A stretch of DNA of 64,000 nucleotides from Burkholderia sp. NRF60-BP8 (GTDB lineage: Bacteria > Pseudomonadota > Gammaproteobacteria > Burkholderiales > Burkholderiaceae). Where the stretch lies: positions 2,542,001-2,606,000 of the forward strand of contig NZ_CP013373.1 in the NCBI RefSeq assembly GCF_001522585.2, written 5' to 3'. Below are positions 27,679-36,334 of this stretch, one piece after another (the stretch's first letter is position 1; each line of letters begins with the position of its first letter). Both the position numbers and the translations under genes were made by a program. The notes under the pieces are model-generated. The model did not search any database, was not told where the DNA came from, and saw nothing but the letters and a program-made list of their open reading frames with translations.

Positions 27679-27851
27679 GCGTCTGAAGACGTTTCAGGCG
27701 CGCGAATATTGTGGCGAAGATGAAAATTTTCCGGCCGTACGCGTCGGTTTCCGCGCGCGGCAGTCGTTTCAAGGAACAGGCCCGATATGAGATCGGGCCG
27801 TCTTCGCACGAATCGTTTGACTCTGCGCACCGACCCAAGTACACTTCGCGC

Positions 27852-27928
<77 letters not shown>

Positions 27929-27935
27929 AATACCG

Positions 27936-27972
27936 AAAAAAAGCCCGCTTTGCGAAAGCAAGCGGGCTTTTT
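27936..27972 (+). terminator. Intrinsic terminator after tRNA-fMet
   Basis: AAAAAGCCCGCTT pairs with AAGCGGGCTTTTT around a TGCGAAAGCA-type loop, ending in a T-run. It begins eight bases after the tRNA. Confidence 0.9.
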
Positions 27973-28150
27973 GCCATTCAGCGGTCCGCGATATTGCTGA
28001 CGCGCGCAGGCGGCACACGAATGACGTGTGCAATCGGGCATTCACCACGATATGCGACACGCGCGCGCACCTCGCCCGTTGGCCGCCGACATGCACTGAA
28101 CATTGCGTAGAATTCCGAACCTTCTTCAGTTCAGCACACGGACTCCGCCC

Positions 28151-28483
28151 ATGCTTCGGATGATCGCGGCGCTCGCCGCGCTTTCAGCGATGACCGGCAC
28201 GGCCAACGCCGCCGACACCGACACGGCCTCCGCCGAACAGCGCTACGTCAGCCCGGGCATCGCCAACGTCACTGCGTCGGCAGCCCCGCGTCCGGACAAC
28301 ACGTCCCCCGACACCCGCTGCCGGGAACTGGCCGCCGGCATCGACGCGGTCACGCACTCGCCCGACCGCGGCCAGAAGGTCGTGCGCGGGATGGGCCCAG
28401 ACGGCAAACCGCGCAACGAACTGCGGGCTTACGACAAACGGGCCGACCTGGAAGCCGAGCACCAGCGCGTCGGCTGCCGATAG
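28151..28483 (+). CDS. Small secreted protein of unknown function
   Basis: A 110-residue protein with a signal peptide (MLRMIAALAALSAMTGTANA, cleavage near residue 20). A mature domain of about 90 residues follows with two cysteines (DTRCRELAAGIDAV and the terminal HQRVGCR) that could form a disulfide. It contains GPDGKPRNELRAYDKRADLE and resembles small exported Burkholderia hypothetical proteins. I do not recognise a family with confidence. It stands alone after the tRNA-fMet terminator. Confidence 0.65.
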   Translation: MLRMIAALAALSAMTGTANAADTDTASAEQRYVSPGIANVTASAAPRPDNTSPDTRCRELAAGIDAVTHSPDRGQKVVRGMGPDGKPRNELRAYDKRADLEAEHQRVGCR

Positions 28484-28538
28484 CGAACGACGACGAACCA
28501 ACCGTCACCCGGCCCGTTCACGCAGCGCACATCAGTGT

Positions 28539-29279
28539 TCATGCATTCGCGCCGCCGTCGATCGTCAACCCGGTCCCGGTGATCGATCGCCCTTCCGGCC
28601 CGACGATGAACGCCACGAGCGCGGCTACGTCGTCGGCCTTGCCGTACTGCCGAATCGCCATCCGCGAACGTTGCGCATCGGCGTGCTCGCCATCGGCCGG
28701 ATTCATATCGGTATCGGTGGAGCCCGGATGCACGATGTTCACCGTGATGCCGCGCGAGCCGAGATCGCGCGCGAGCCCCTGCGTCCAGCCGATCAACGCG
28801 GCCTTGCTCGCCGCATAGAGGCTCATTCCCGCATCGGGCACGCGCGTCGCGAGGCAACTGCCAGTCGACACGATGCGCCCGCCCTCCCCGAGATGACGCG
28901 CCGCCGCCTGCGACGCGACGATCACCGCACGCACGTTCACGTTCAGCGTCGCGTCGATATCGTCGAGCGTGAGCTCGTCCAGCGCGCCGGCCCGGAAAAT
29001 CCCCGCGTTGTTGACGAGGATGTCGAGGCCGCCGAACGCGTGCGCGGCACGATCGACCGCGTTGCGCACGGCCACCGGATCGGCGCTGTCGGCCTGGATC
29101 GCCACGGCGCGACGGCCCAGCGCTTCGATGCCGGCGACGACGGCCTGCGCCCGCTCGGCCGATTTTTCATACGTGATCGCCACGTCGGCGCCGTCGGCCG
29201 CCAGCCGTTTGGCGATCGCCGCGCCGATGCCGCGGCTGCCGCCGGTGATGAGTGCACGCTTGCCCTGAAGTCGGTTCAT
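28539..29279 (-). CDS. SDR-family oxidoreductase (3-oxoacyl-ACP reductase-like)
   Basis: A 246-residue classical short-chain dehydrogenase. The cofactor motif is ALITGGSRGIGAAIAKRLA, then DILVNNAGIFRAG, the catalytic serine in STGSCLATRV, and the YAASKAAL tyrosine-lysine pair. The segment VHPGSTDTDMNPADGEHADA is a typical substrate-lid region, and the N-terminal TYEKSAERA favours NADPH. The ATG at 29279 follows AGGAAAGGAACCG. It is divergent from a TetR regulator with a palindrome between, the common regulator-target pairing. Confidence 0.9.
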   Translation of the reverse strand: MNRLQGKRALITGGSRGIGAAIAKRLAADGADVAITYEKSAERAQAVVAGIEALGRRAVAIQADSADPVAVRNAVDRAAHAFGGLDILVNNAGIFRAGALDELTLDDIDATLNVNVRAVIVASQAAARHLGEGGRIVSTGSCLATRVPDAGMSLYAASKAALIGWTQGLARDLGSRGITVNIVHPGSTDTDMNPADGEHADAQRSRMAIRQYGKADDVAALVAFIVGPEGRSITGTGLTIDGGANA

Positions 29280-29356
29280 ATCGGTTCCTTTCCTCATTTG
29301 TGTAACGACCGACACAGAATGTGGCAAGTTGCGCCGCACAGTCAATTGATTTATTT

Positions 29357-29368
29357 TATCGATCGATA
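29357..29368. promoter_or_regulatory. 12-bp perfect palindrome in SDR/TetR divergent region
   Basis: TATCGATCGATA at 29357-29368 is perfectly palindromic and sits in an AT-rich promoter stretch 27 bases before the TetR gene, with a further GATATCGAC copy of the half-site at 29371-29379. It is a plausible TetR-protein operator (inferred). Confidence 0.55.
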
Positions 29369-29394
29369 CAGATATCGACGAAGGAACGGACGCA

Positions 29395-30027
29395 ATGGCT
29401 GAACGAGGCCGACCGAGAAGCTTCGACAAGGAAGCGGCGCTGGATCGCGCGATGGAGGTGTTCTGGCGTCTCGGCTACGAAGGGGCGTCGATGACGGACC
29501 TGACGGCCGCGATGGGCATCGCGTCGCCGAGCCTGTATGCGGCCTTCGGCAGCAAGGAAGCGTTGTTCCGGCAAGCCCTCGAGCATTACCGCGCAACCGA
29601 GGGGCGGGAAATCTGGGGGGGCGTCGAACGGGCGGCCAGTGCATACGACGCCGTGCGGAACTACCTGATGGATACCGCACGCGTGTTCACGCGGCGTTCG
29701 AAGCCGGCCGGCTGTCTGATCGTGTTGTCGGCGCTGCATCCGGCCGAACGTTCCGACATGGTCCGGCAAACGTTGATTGCGATGCGCGAGGGCACGGTCG
29801 ATGCGCTGCGGGAACGCCTCGCGCAAGGCGTCGCGACCGGCGAAATATCGGCGCACGCGAACCTCGATGCGATCGCGCGCTACTACGTGACGGTTCAGCA
29901 GGGGATGTCGATCCAGGCGCGCGACGGCGCGAGCCGCCGCGATCTGGAGGCCGTCGCGCAGGCCGCGCTGGCCGCATGGCCGGCGCTCGTCGGCGCGCGC
30001 GGCGCGGCCGGCGCGACCGGCGGATAG
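29395..30027 (+). CDS. TetR/AcrR-family repressor
   Basis: A 210-residue regulator. The N-terminal HTH reads AMEVFWRLGYEGASMTDLTA followed by AMGIASPSLYAAFGSKEALF, the TetR signature. The C-terminal ligand domain contains RRSKPAGCLIVLSALHP, a pattern of the TetR_C_11/AcrR-like subgroup. It probably represses the divergent SDR gene and itself. The C-terminus is an Ala/Gly-rich tail. The start at 29395 begins MAERGRPRSFD, a standard TetR opening, with GAAGGAACGG before it. Confidence 0.92.
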   Translation: MAERGRPRSFDKEAALDRAMEVFWRLGYEGASMTDLTAAMGIASPSLYAAFGSKEALFRQALEHYRATEGREIWGGVERAASAYDAVRNYLMDTARVFTRRSKPAGCLIVLSALHPAERSDMVRQTLIAMREGTVDALRERLAQGVATGEISAHANLDAIARYYVTVQQGMSIQARDGASRRDLEAVAQAALAAWPALVGARGAAGATGG

Positions 30028-30048
30028 CGGCAGGACGCCGCCGGGAGA

Positions 30049-30549
30049 TTACTGCTTCGCGGCTTGCTGCACGTCCTTCGACGCATGCCACACGCGATAG
30101 CGCACGTCGAAGCCATCCGGTACATACACGACGAGCGGCAGGCGGCTGTTGTAGCGCAGCAGCTGACCGTCGCCGCGCACCTGCACGAATCGTTGCTGCG
30201 GCGCCTGGCCCGGGCACGCCATCAGCGTCGATGCCGGCCCCTTCACGTCGGTGAGCCGGTAATACGTGTAGCCCCAGCCCTTGACGTCCTCGGCGGTCAG
30301 CTCGCCGCCGAACCACTGCTGGTTGCAGTCGGTCTCCAGCGTCTTGCCGATCATCAGCTCGACGCGCGCATCGCCCTCGTTCTCGAGCGCGGGCAGCGCG
30401 ATCACGACGCGCTGCTGGCCGGCGGCTGCCTGCGGAAACATCTTGATCGACTCGGCCGGCACGGCGGGTGCGGATGCCGGCGCGGCCACGCATGCGGCGG
30501 CCGTCGTCACGCAGCAGGCGGCCAGTGCGGCCCGGATCGCGAATTTCAT
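30049..30549 (-). CDS. eco: Ecotin, periplasmic serine-protease inhibitor
   Basis: A 166-residue periplasmic dimeric inhibitor of trypsin-fold proteases such as neutrophil elastase. It has a signal peptide of about 22-25 residues, then ESIKMFPQA, VELMIGKTLETDCNQQWFGG, GWGYTYYRLTDVKGPASTLM, and LRYNSRLPLVVYVPD with FDVRYRVW. The two conserved cysteines (in TDCN and MACP) flank the inhibitory loop. The P1 position, methionine in E. coli ecotin, is leucine here (STL-MAC). GGAG precedes the ATG. Confidence 0.95.
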   Translation of the reverse strand: MKFAIRAALAACCVTTAAACVAAPASAPAVPAESIKMFPQAAAGQQRVVIALPALENEGDARVELMIGKTLETDCNQQWFGGELTAEDVKGWGYTYYRLTDVKGPASTLMACPGQAPQQRFVQVRGDGQLLRYNSRLPLVVYVPDGFDVRYRVWHASKDVQQAAKQ

Positions 30550-30692
30550 CGATGTGCTCCTGAAAAACTAATGAGCCCCGGATGCTAACACTTTCGTCGC
30601 AAGACCTTACGAGGCTGTAATTTGGCGACACAATTGCAAACAGCCGGCAATCCCCGGGCGCGGTACTTATAGCGGAACCAACGGAGAACATC

Positions 30693-31022
30693 ATGCTGAA
30701 GCTCATTGCCGCCGCCGGCGTCGCCACCCTGCTGGCCGGCTGCGTCGTCGCCCCGGACGCCGGATACGGCTACGGGCAGCCCTACTATTCCGATCCCGGC
30801 TATGCGTACGCCCCGTCTCCCGTGTACGGCACGGTCAACATCTGGGGCGGTGGCGGCGGACGCGACTGGGATCGCGGCCGACGCGACTACCATCACTGGG
30901 ACGGCGATCGCGGCAACCGCGGCAACGGCTGGTGGCGCGGCGGCGGACGCCGCGGCGACTGGAACGAAGGCGGCGGTGGCGGCGGACACGGTCGCGGCGA
31001 CGGCGGCGGTCATCGCCACTGA
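30693..31022 (+). CDS. Small Gly/Arg/His-rich lipoprotein
   Basis: A 109-residue protein with a lipoprotein signal peptide ending LLAGC (lipid cysteine near residue 17). A Tyr/Pro-rich stretch is followed by a low-complexity tail of Gly, Asp, Arg and His (runs such as GGGGGRDWDRGRRDYHHWDG). Such tails occur in small outer-membrane-associated Burkholderia lipoproteins of unknown role. GGAG lies 7 bases before the ATG. It is followed by a bidirectional terminator. Confidence 0.75.
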   Translation: MLKLIAAAGVATLLAGCVVAPDAGYGYGQPYYSDPGYAYAPSPVYGTVNIWGGGGGRDWDRGRRDYHHWDGDRGNRGNGWWRGGGRRGDWNEGGGGGGHGRGDGGGHRH

Positions 31023-31101
31023 CGCAATTGCAACCGTTTGTATCCACGCACGGCCGATGACCGGCGGCGCATCACACCGGCGAACGGACGGCCACGCCAA
31101 A

Positions 31102-31136
31102 GACGAAGGCCCTCGCATCGAGCGAGGGCCTTTCGT
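31102..31136. terminator. Bidirectional hairpin terminator
   Basis: AAGGCCCTCGC (31106-31116) and GCGAGGGCCTT (31122-31132) form an 11-bp stem around ATCGA, extended by GACGA/TCGTC. It lies between two convergent small envelope protein genes and is followed by T-rich bases on the plus strand. Confidence 0.8.
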
Positions 31137-31208
31137 CGTCCGGCCGGGCGAAGCGAGCGTCGGCGAGGGCGTGGCCGCCAGGCACCGAACCCGCTCGCGC
31201 GCCGCCGC

Positions 31209-31526
31209 TTACCAGCCGGCCGGTTGCACGTAGCCACCCTGCTGCACCGGCGCGCCGCACACGTACGCACGCTGGTAGCGGTCGTAGCAATAGTTCGGGC
31301 CGTCGTCCTGGTACTGCGCCTGCTGATAGGTCGGATAGGCAGGCTGCTGGTACGCGGGCGCCTGATATGCGACGGGCGGATTCATCGCCGACGTCACGAT
31401 CGCACCCAGCACCGCGCCGCCGATCAATGCGCCGATGACGGCGCCGCCGTCGCGGCCATGCGCGGACGCCGGGCCCGCGACCGCGAGCGAACCGGCAAGG
31501 ACACATACTGCGGCAATCTTTTTCAT
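31209..31526 (-). CDS. Exported glycine-zipper protein
   Basis: A 105-residue protein with a signal peptide (MKKIAAVCVLAGSLAVAGPA followed by SAHG). A glycine-zipper helix follows (GGAVIGALIGGAVLGAIVTS), then a Tyr/Gln/Pro-rich tail containing AYQQPAYPTYQQAQYQ and two cysteines. Glycine-zipper segments insert in membranes, and members of this group occur in outer-membrane or periplasmic proteins of unknown function. GGGAG precedes the ATG. Confidence 0.8.
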   Translation of the reverse strand: MKKIAAVCVLAGSLAVAGPASAHGRDGGAVIGALIGGAVLGAIVTSAMNPPVAYQAPAYQQPAYPTYQQAQYQDDGPNYCYDRYQRAYVCGAPVQQGGYVQPAGW

Positions 31527-31682
31527 GATGGACTCCCACGCGAAGTGGTACTGGATGCGATGCATTGTGGCGGTACGCGGCCGTAATAGATGCAGCAAGT
31601 GGTAACGCGCGATTACCGGCATCGCCCCCGGCGAAACGCGCCGTCGCCGTGCTACGATTTTCGGCATACAGGAGACGACGTC

Positions 31683-32063
31683 ATGCAGCCCGAAACCGCC
31701 CGCCGTTTCGATACCGAATTCGCACCGCGCATCGCGCAGGCCATCGCCGCGTTCTTCGCCGATCACGTGCAGACCGACGTCGTCCCCTATGGCGGGCACG
31801 GGCATCCGACGCGCGTGCAGATCCGCAGCGCGCCGCACGAGCACGTGAGCGGCTTCGTGCATCCGCTGAATCTCGAACTGACATGGGACACCGACGAGAT
31901 CGAGCGGCTGATGGAACCCGACGGCCGGCAGCGCTTCGAGCACTACCTCGCCGCGCTGCCGAGAAAGCTCGGGGCGTGGCAGGGCGCGCGCGACATCGAT
32001 CTCGCATCGCGCACGCAGGCCGACCCGCTCGTGCGGCTCGGCGGTCTCGACTTCGAAGGCTGA
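31683..32063 (+). CDS. Conserved small cytosolic protein (DUF5594-like)
   Basis: A 126-residue soluble protein without signal or membrane segments. It contains EFAPRIAQAIAAFFADHVQT, VDVVPYGGHGHPTRVQIR-like strands and LNLELTWDTDEIERLM. I believe it matches a small Burkholderiaceae-restricted domain (DUF5594), but this is from memory and uncertain. AGGAGACG precedes the ATG. Function is unknown. Confidence 0.7.
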   Translation: MQPETARRFDTEFAPRIAQAIAAFFADHVQTDVVPYGGHGHPTRVQIRSAPHEHVSGFVHPLNLELTWDTDEIERLMEPDGRQRFEHYLAALPRKLGAWQGARDIDLASRTQADPLVRLGGLDFEG

Positions 32064-32248
32064 ATGCGCGCGTCGGCCGGCGGCCGTACGGCTCGGCGTC
32101 GCGCGATGCGGCCCGGTGATACACTCGACCGGCCCCGTCCCGGTGCAGCCACGCCGGCCGGGCCGTTCATCGCCGCCTCCACCCGTGCACATGGTTGCGC
32201 ACGCAACCGGCAAGCGGGCGCGCGGACAACCATGCTCTCGCTCCCGTC

Positions 32249-33616
32249 ATGAACGCCGATACCGGCCTGCCGCTTCCGCAACGCTACTGGGCGATCGTCT
32301 GCGTCGCCCTGGGCATCACGCTCGCCGTGCTCGACGGCGCCATCGCGAACGTCGCGCTGCCGACCATCGCGCGCGACCTGCGCGCGTCCGACGCCGCGTC
32401 GATCTGGATCGTCAACGCGTATCAGCTCGCGGTCACGATCACGCTGCTGCCGCTCGCGTCGCTCGGCGAACGTATCGGCTATCGTCGCATCTACATCGCC
32501 GGGCTCGCGCTGTTCACCGCGGCATCGCTCGGCTGCGCACTCGCCGGCTCGCTGCCGGTGCTGGCCGTGATGCGCGTGATCCAGGGGTTCGGCGCGGCGG
32601 GCATCATGAGCGTCAACGCGGCGCTCGTGCGGATGATCTACCCGTCTTCGATGCTCGGGCGCGGGCTGTCGATCAACGCGATGGTGGTCGCGCTGTCGTC
32701 GGCGATCGGGCCGACGGTCGCGTCGGCGATCCTGTCGTTCGCGTCGTGGCCGTGGCTCTTCGCGGTCAACGTGCCGATCGGCATCGCGGCCGTGCTCGGC
32801 AGCCTGCGCGCGCTGCCGGCCAACCCGCTGCACGATGCGCCGTACGACTTTCCGAGCGCGCTGATGAACGCATGCGTGTTCGGCCTGCTGATCACGGCCG
32901 TCGACGGGCTCGGTCACGGCGAAGGTCATGCATACGTCGCGGCCGAACTGGCCGTCGCGTTCGTGGTCGGCTATTTCTTCGTGAAGCGTCAGTTGTCGCA
33001 GCCGGCGCCGCTCCTGCCGGTCGACCTGATGCGCATCCCGATGTTCGCGCTGTCGATCTACACGTCGATGGCGTCGTTCACGTCGCAGATGCTCGCGTTC
33101 GTCGCGCTGCCGTTCTGGCTGCAGAATTCGCTGGGGTTCTCGCAGGTCGAGACGGGCCTCTACATGACGCCGTGGCCGCTCGTGATCGTGTTCGCCGCGC
33201 CGCTCGCGGGCGTGCTGTCGGACCGCTATTCGGCCGGCATGCTCGGCGGGATCGGGCTCGCGCTGTTCGCCGCCGGGCTGCTGTCGCTCGCGACAATCGG
33301 CGCGCATCCGGGCACGCTCGACATCGTGTGGCGGATGGCGCTGTGCGGCGCAGGCTTCGGGCTGTTCCAGTCGCCGAACAATCGCGCGATGCTGTCGTCG
33401 GCGCCGCGCGAGCGCAGCGGCGGCGCCGGCGGCATGCTGAGCACCGCGCGCCTGACGGGCCAGACGCTCGGCGCCGCGCTCGTCGCGCTGATTTTCGGGC
33501 TCGCGCCGGACCGCGGGCCGACGATCGCACTCTATGTCGCCACGGCGTTCGCGGCGGTGGCCGCGGTCGTGAGCCTGCTGCGCATCGCGTCGCCGCGGCC
33601 GGACACGGCGGCCTGA
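32249..33616 (+). CDS. MFS transporter, DHA2-like drug:proton antiporter
   Basis: A 455-residue inner-membrane protein of the 14-helix major facilitator branch. Helix 1 contains LGITLAVLDGAIANVALPTI, then the WIVNAYQLAVTITLLPLASL motif, the GERIGYRRIY loop A, and MRVIQGFGAAGIMSVNAALV for motif C-like helix 4/5. These are DHA2 family hallmarks, so it probably exports drugs or toxic metabolites. No regulator is adjacent. The ATG at 32249 has no ribosome site and an upstream start cannot be ruled out. Confidence 0.87.
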   Translation: MNADTGLPLPQRYWAIVCVALGITLAVLDGAIANVALPTIARDLRASDAASIWIVNAYQLAVTITLLPLASLGERIGYRRIYIAGLALFTAASLGCALAGSLPVLAVMRVIQGFGAAGIMSVNAALVRMIYPSSMLGRGLSINAMVVALSSAIGPTVASAILSFASWPWLFAVNVPIGIAAVLGSLRALPANPLHDAPYDFPSALMNACVFGLLITAVDGLGHGEGHAYVAAELAVAFVVGYFFVKRQLSQPAPLLPVDLMRIPMFALSIYTSMASFTSQMLAFVALPFWLQNSLGFSQVETGLYMTPWPLVIVFAAPLAGVLSDRYSAGMLGGIGLALFAAGLLSLATIGAHPGTLDIVWRMALCGAGFGLFQSPNNRAMLSSAPRERSGGAGGMLSTARLTGQTLGAALVALIFGLAPDRGPTIALYVATAFAAVAAVVSLLRIASPRPDTAA

Positions 33617-33646
33617 CACCATCGCGCGCCGCACGGGCGGCGGACG

Positions 33647-34285
33647 TCATGCGGCGTCGAGCGTATCCATCACGAAGCGCACGCGCGCCTTCACGCTCAC
33701 GCGCGGCAACTCGATCAGCCGATAGCCATACGACGTATAGCAATCGACCATCGCGTCATAGGTCCGCACCGCCTCCGCGAAATCCTGCCGGCGCTCGGTG
33801 TCCTGCGCATAGATGTCTGGCCACGGCGGCGCGATGAACACGCGCCGGTGATAGCGGAAACGCCGCGCCGCGGCTTCCGCGTGCGCGGGCACCGCCAACC
33901 CGGTCAGCGTCAGATAGCCGATCACGTCCGGCACGCCGCGGTCGAAGAACACCGGCCCGCGCGCCTGCCGCGCGAGATGGTAGGACCGCATCTCCCAGCT
34001 CAGCATCAGCTCGGCGAACGCGGCCGGGTCGCGCCACGGCAGCGCCGGGCCGTCGACGGCCATCTGGTCGCGGATCACGCCGCGCCCGGCCTCCTGCGAG
34101 CGCGCGAACCCGGCGCGCTCGAGCGCATCGAGCAACGTGCTCTTGCCCGAACCCGGGCCGCCCGTCACGACGAAGAAGCGGCCGGTCGAGTCGTCGACCG
34201 CTTCGTCGTCGCGATCGGCGGCGCTCGGCGCATTGCCCGACGCGGTGGCGCCCGGCGCGGCGGCGCCCGGCGCGAATTCACGCAT
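33647..34285 (-). CDS. P-loop NTPase/kinase-like protein (AAA_28 type)
   Basis: A 212-residue soluble NTP-binding protein. Walker A is FFVVTGGPGSGKSTLLDALE, Walker B-like FFDRGVPDVIGYL, and a lid with RRFRYHRRVFIAPPW. The layout is that of AAA_28/ATP-grasp-independent small nucleotide kinases. The N-terminal 35 residues are an Ala/Pro/Asp-rich leader. Its start overlaps the last eight bases of otsA, so translation is coupled. No substrate is known. Confidence 0.8.
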   Translation of the reverse strand: MREFAPGAAAPGATASGNAPSAADRDDEAVDDSTGRFFVVTGGPGSGKSTLLDALERAGFARSQEAGRGVIRDQMAVDGPALPWRDPAAFAELMLSWEMRSYHLARQARGPVFFDRGVPDVIGYLTLTGLAVPAHAEAAARRFRYHRRVFIAPPWPDIYAQDTERRQDFAEAVRTYDAMVDCYTSYGYRLIELPRVSVKARVRFVMDTLDAA

Positions 34286-35699
34286 GCGCGACCCGCCGGC
34301 CTGCCCGCCGCGTGACCGACGCCGCGGCAGCGACGCTGCGCAAGTCGGCGACGAAGGTGTCGCGCCAGACCGACAGGTCGTTCTCGCGCAGCCGCGCGAG
34401 GTTCTCCTCGTGACGCGCCTGGCGCTCCGCGAGCGGCATCGACAGCGCGCGCTCGAGCGCCTCGGCCATCTGCGACAGGTCGTACGGATTGACGAGCAGC
34501 GCGCCGGTCAGCTCGGCCGCCGCGCCCGCGAACTCCGACAGCACGAGCACACCCGGATCGGCCGGATCCTGCGACGCGACGTATTCCTTCGCGACGAGAT
34601 TCATCCCGTCGCGCAGCGGCGTCACGTAGCCGACCTGCGACATCCGGAAGAACGCCATCAGCAGGTTGCGCTCGTACTTGCGGTTCAGGTACTGGATCGG
34701 CGTCCAGTCGAGCTGCGAGAAGCGGCCGTTGATGCGGCCGGCCTCGCCTTCGAGCGTTTCGCGGATGTGCTGATAGGTCTGCACGTCGGAACGCGTCGGC
34801 GGCGCGATCTGCAGGAGCGACACGCGCCCCTGCCAGCCCGGCGCATTCGCGAGCATCCGCTCGAACGACTGGAAGCGCTCGACGAGCCCCTTCGAGTAAT
34901 CGAGACGGTCGACGCTCATCACCAGCTTGCGGTCGCCCAGCGCCTCGCGCAGCATCTTCACCGGCTTGCGCGTGCCGTACTGGACGGCCGCCTGCGCGAT
35001 CGCGTCCGGATGCACGCCGATCGGATAGGCCGCGACCTTCACGACGCGGCCATGCGCGTGCAGCATCCCGTCGTCGCTCGCCGCGCCGATGCCGCGCCGC
35101 TCGATGTAGTCGGTGAAGGCCTGCTTGTCGGCCTCGGTCTGGAAACCCGCGACGTCGTACGCGCACATGAACTTCACGAGCTCCTCGTGCGGCGGCACGA
35201 GGCGCAGCATGTCGGGTGACGGAAACGGGATGTGCAGGAAGAAGCCGATCGGGTTCTTCACGCCGAGTTCGCGCAGACAGTGCGCGAACGGCAGCAGGTG
35301 GTAGTCGTGCACCCAGATCAGGTCGTCCGGCCGCAGCAGCGCGGCGAGCTGCTTCGCGAGCATCGCGTTCACGCGCAGGTAACCGGCGTACTCCTGCCGA
35401 TCGAAGCGCGCGAGATCGCCGCGGTAATGGAACACCGGCCACAGCGTCGCGTTCGAGAAGCCGCGGTAGTACTGGTCGTAGTCGCGCCGGGTCAGCCCGA
35501 CCGTCGCATACGTCACGTTGCCGTCCCGCTGGATCGCGGGCTCGGCATCCGGCGCACCGACGATCTCGCCGTTCCAGCCGAACCAGACGCCGCCCGTTTC
35601 CTTCAGCGCGTCCATCACGCCGACGGCCAGGCCGCCCGCGCTCGGGCGCGTGTCCTCGCCGGCGGCGACACGATTCGATACCACGATCAATCTGCTCAT
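34278..35699 (-). CDS. otsA: Trehalose-6-phosphate synthase
   Basis: A 473-residue GT20 glycosyltransferase joining UDP-glucose and glucose-6-phosphate to trehalose-6-phosphate, a cytosolic osmoprotection step. Seen are LIVVSNRVAAG and GGLAVGVMDALKETGGVWFG, DLIWVHDYHLLPFA, GFFLHIPFPSPDMLR and the GREDYSKGLVERFQSFERML-type donor site VDRLDYSKGL. LSEFAGAAAEL and NPYDLSQMAEA complete the fold. GAGGAGGGG precedes the ATG. No otsB phosphatase is in the window. Confidence 0.96.
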   Translation of the reverse strand: MSRLIVVSNRVAAGEDTRPSAGGLAVGVMDALKETGGVWFGWNGEIVGAPDAEPAIQRDGNVTYATVGLTRRDYDQYYRGFSNATLWPVFHYRGDLARFDRQEYAGYLRVNAMLAKQLAALLRPDDLIWVHDYHLLPFAHCLRELGVKNPIGFFLHIPFPSPDMLRLVPPHEELVKFMCAYDVAGFQTEADKQAFTDYIERRGIGAASDDGMLHAHGRVVKVAAYPIGVHPDAIAQAAVQYGTRKPVKMLREALGDRKLVMSVDRLDYSKGLVERFQSFERMLANAPGWQGRVSLLQIAPPTRSDVQTYQHIRETLEGEAGRINGRFSQLDWTPIQYLNRKYERNLLMAFFRMSQVGYVTPLRDGMNLVAKEYVASQDPADPGVLVLSEFAGAAAELTGALLVNPYDLSQMAEALERALSMPLAERQARHEENLARLRENDLSVWRDTFVADLRSVAAAASVTRRAGRRVAHA

Positions 35700-35837
35700 G
35701 CGACTTCCCCTCCTCGATTCGATTGGCTGGCGCGCAACGCACGCCGAAGCGGGCGCGGCGGCCCGAAGGCGGCCGCGCGGCGACTCAGTTCCGAGAATTG
35801 CAATGAAATACGGCGGTGGAATGCGGCGACGACCGTA

Positions 35838-36062
35838 TCAAGCGTCCTGCTCCTGACCGAGGTCGCGTTGATAGTCGAGCCCTTCCGGGCGAGCACCACC
35901 CTGGTTGTGATCGCCGTCCGACGGCGTCTCGTCCGGCGCGCCCGCAGGCGGCGCCGATGGCGCGTCGGTCTGCGGACGCGGGCGGTCTTCCGAATGGCCG
36001 GCCGCCGCATCAGGCGGCCGGTGTGACAACCGTTTCGAACGGCGCATGGCTGGGTGTCTCAT
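35838..36062 (-). CDS. Possible small hydrophilic protein (uncertain)
   Basis: A 74-codon frame upstream of otsA encoding a Pro/Asp/Gly-rich hydrophilic peptide with no domain, ending GLDYQRDLGQEQDA. In-frame ATGs at 36062 and 36047 both lack a good ribosome site. The non-random, low-hydrophobicity composition resembles small Burkholderia hypothetical proteins, but it could be a chance frame. Confidence 0.35.
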   Translation of the reverse strand: MRHPAMRRSKRLSHRPPDAAAGHSEDRPRPQTDAPSAPPAGAPDETPSDGDHNQGGARPEGLDYQRDLGQEQDA

Positions 36063-36334
36063 CTGCGGCGCGGCTCGAGGCCGTCGTAGAAACATTCCAT
36101 AGCAAAACAGTCTAGGTCGCGTCAGCGCGGCCGATGGTAACAATTACCTTCAATTTGTAACGTTTCGACCCTTCGTCGATCATCTATCCGACAATAACGC
36201 CGCCCGCGCGCACGCGGCCTGCCGCGCGGCGATTTGTCAAAGCTTTGCAGTTTTCCCATGACAATTGCGAAACAATGACGCGGCATCAGGCGTGCACGCG
36301 TCGCCGCTCACCCAGACAGGACTTGCACTCAGGG

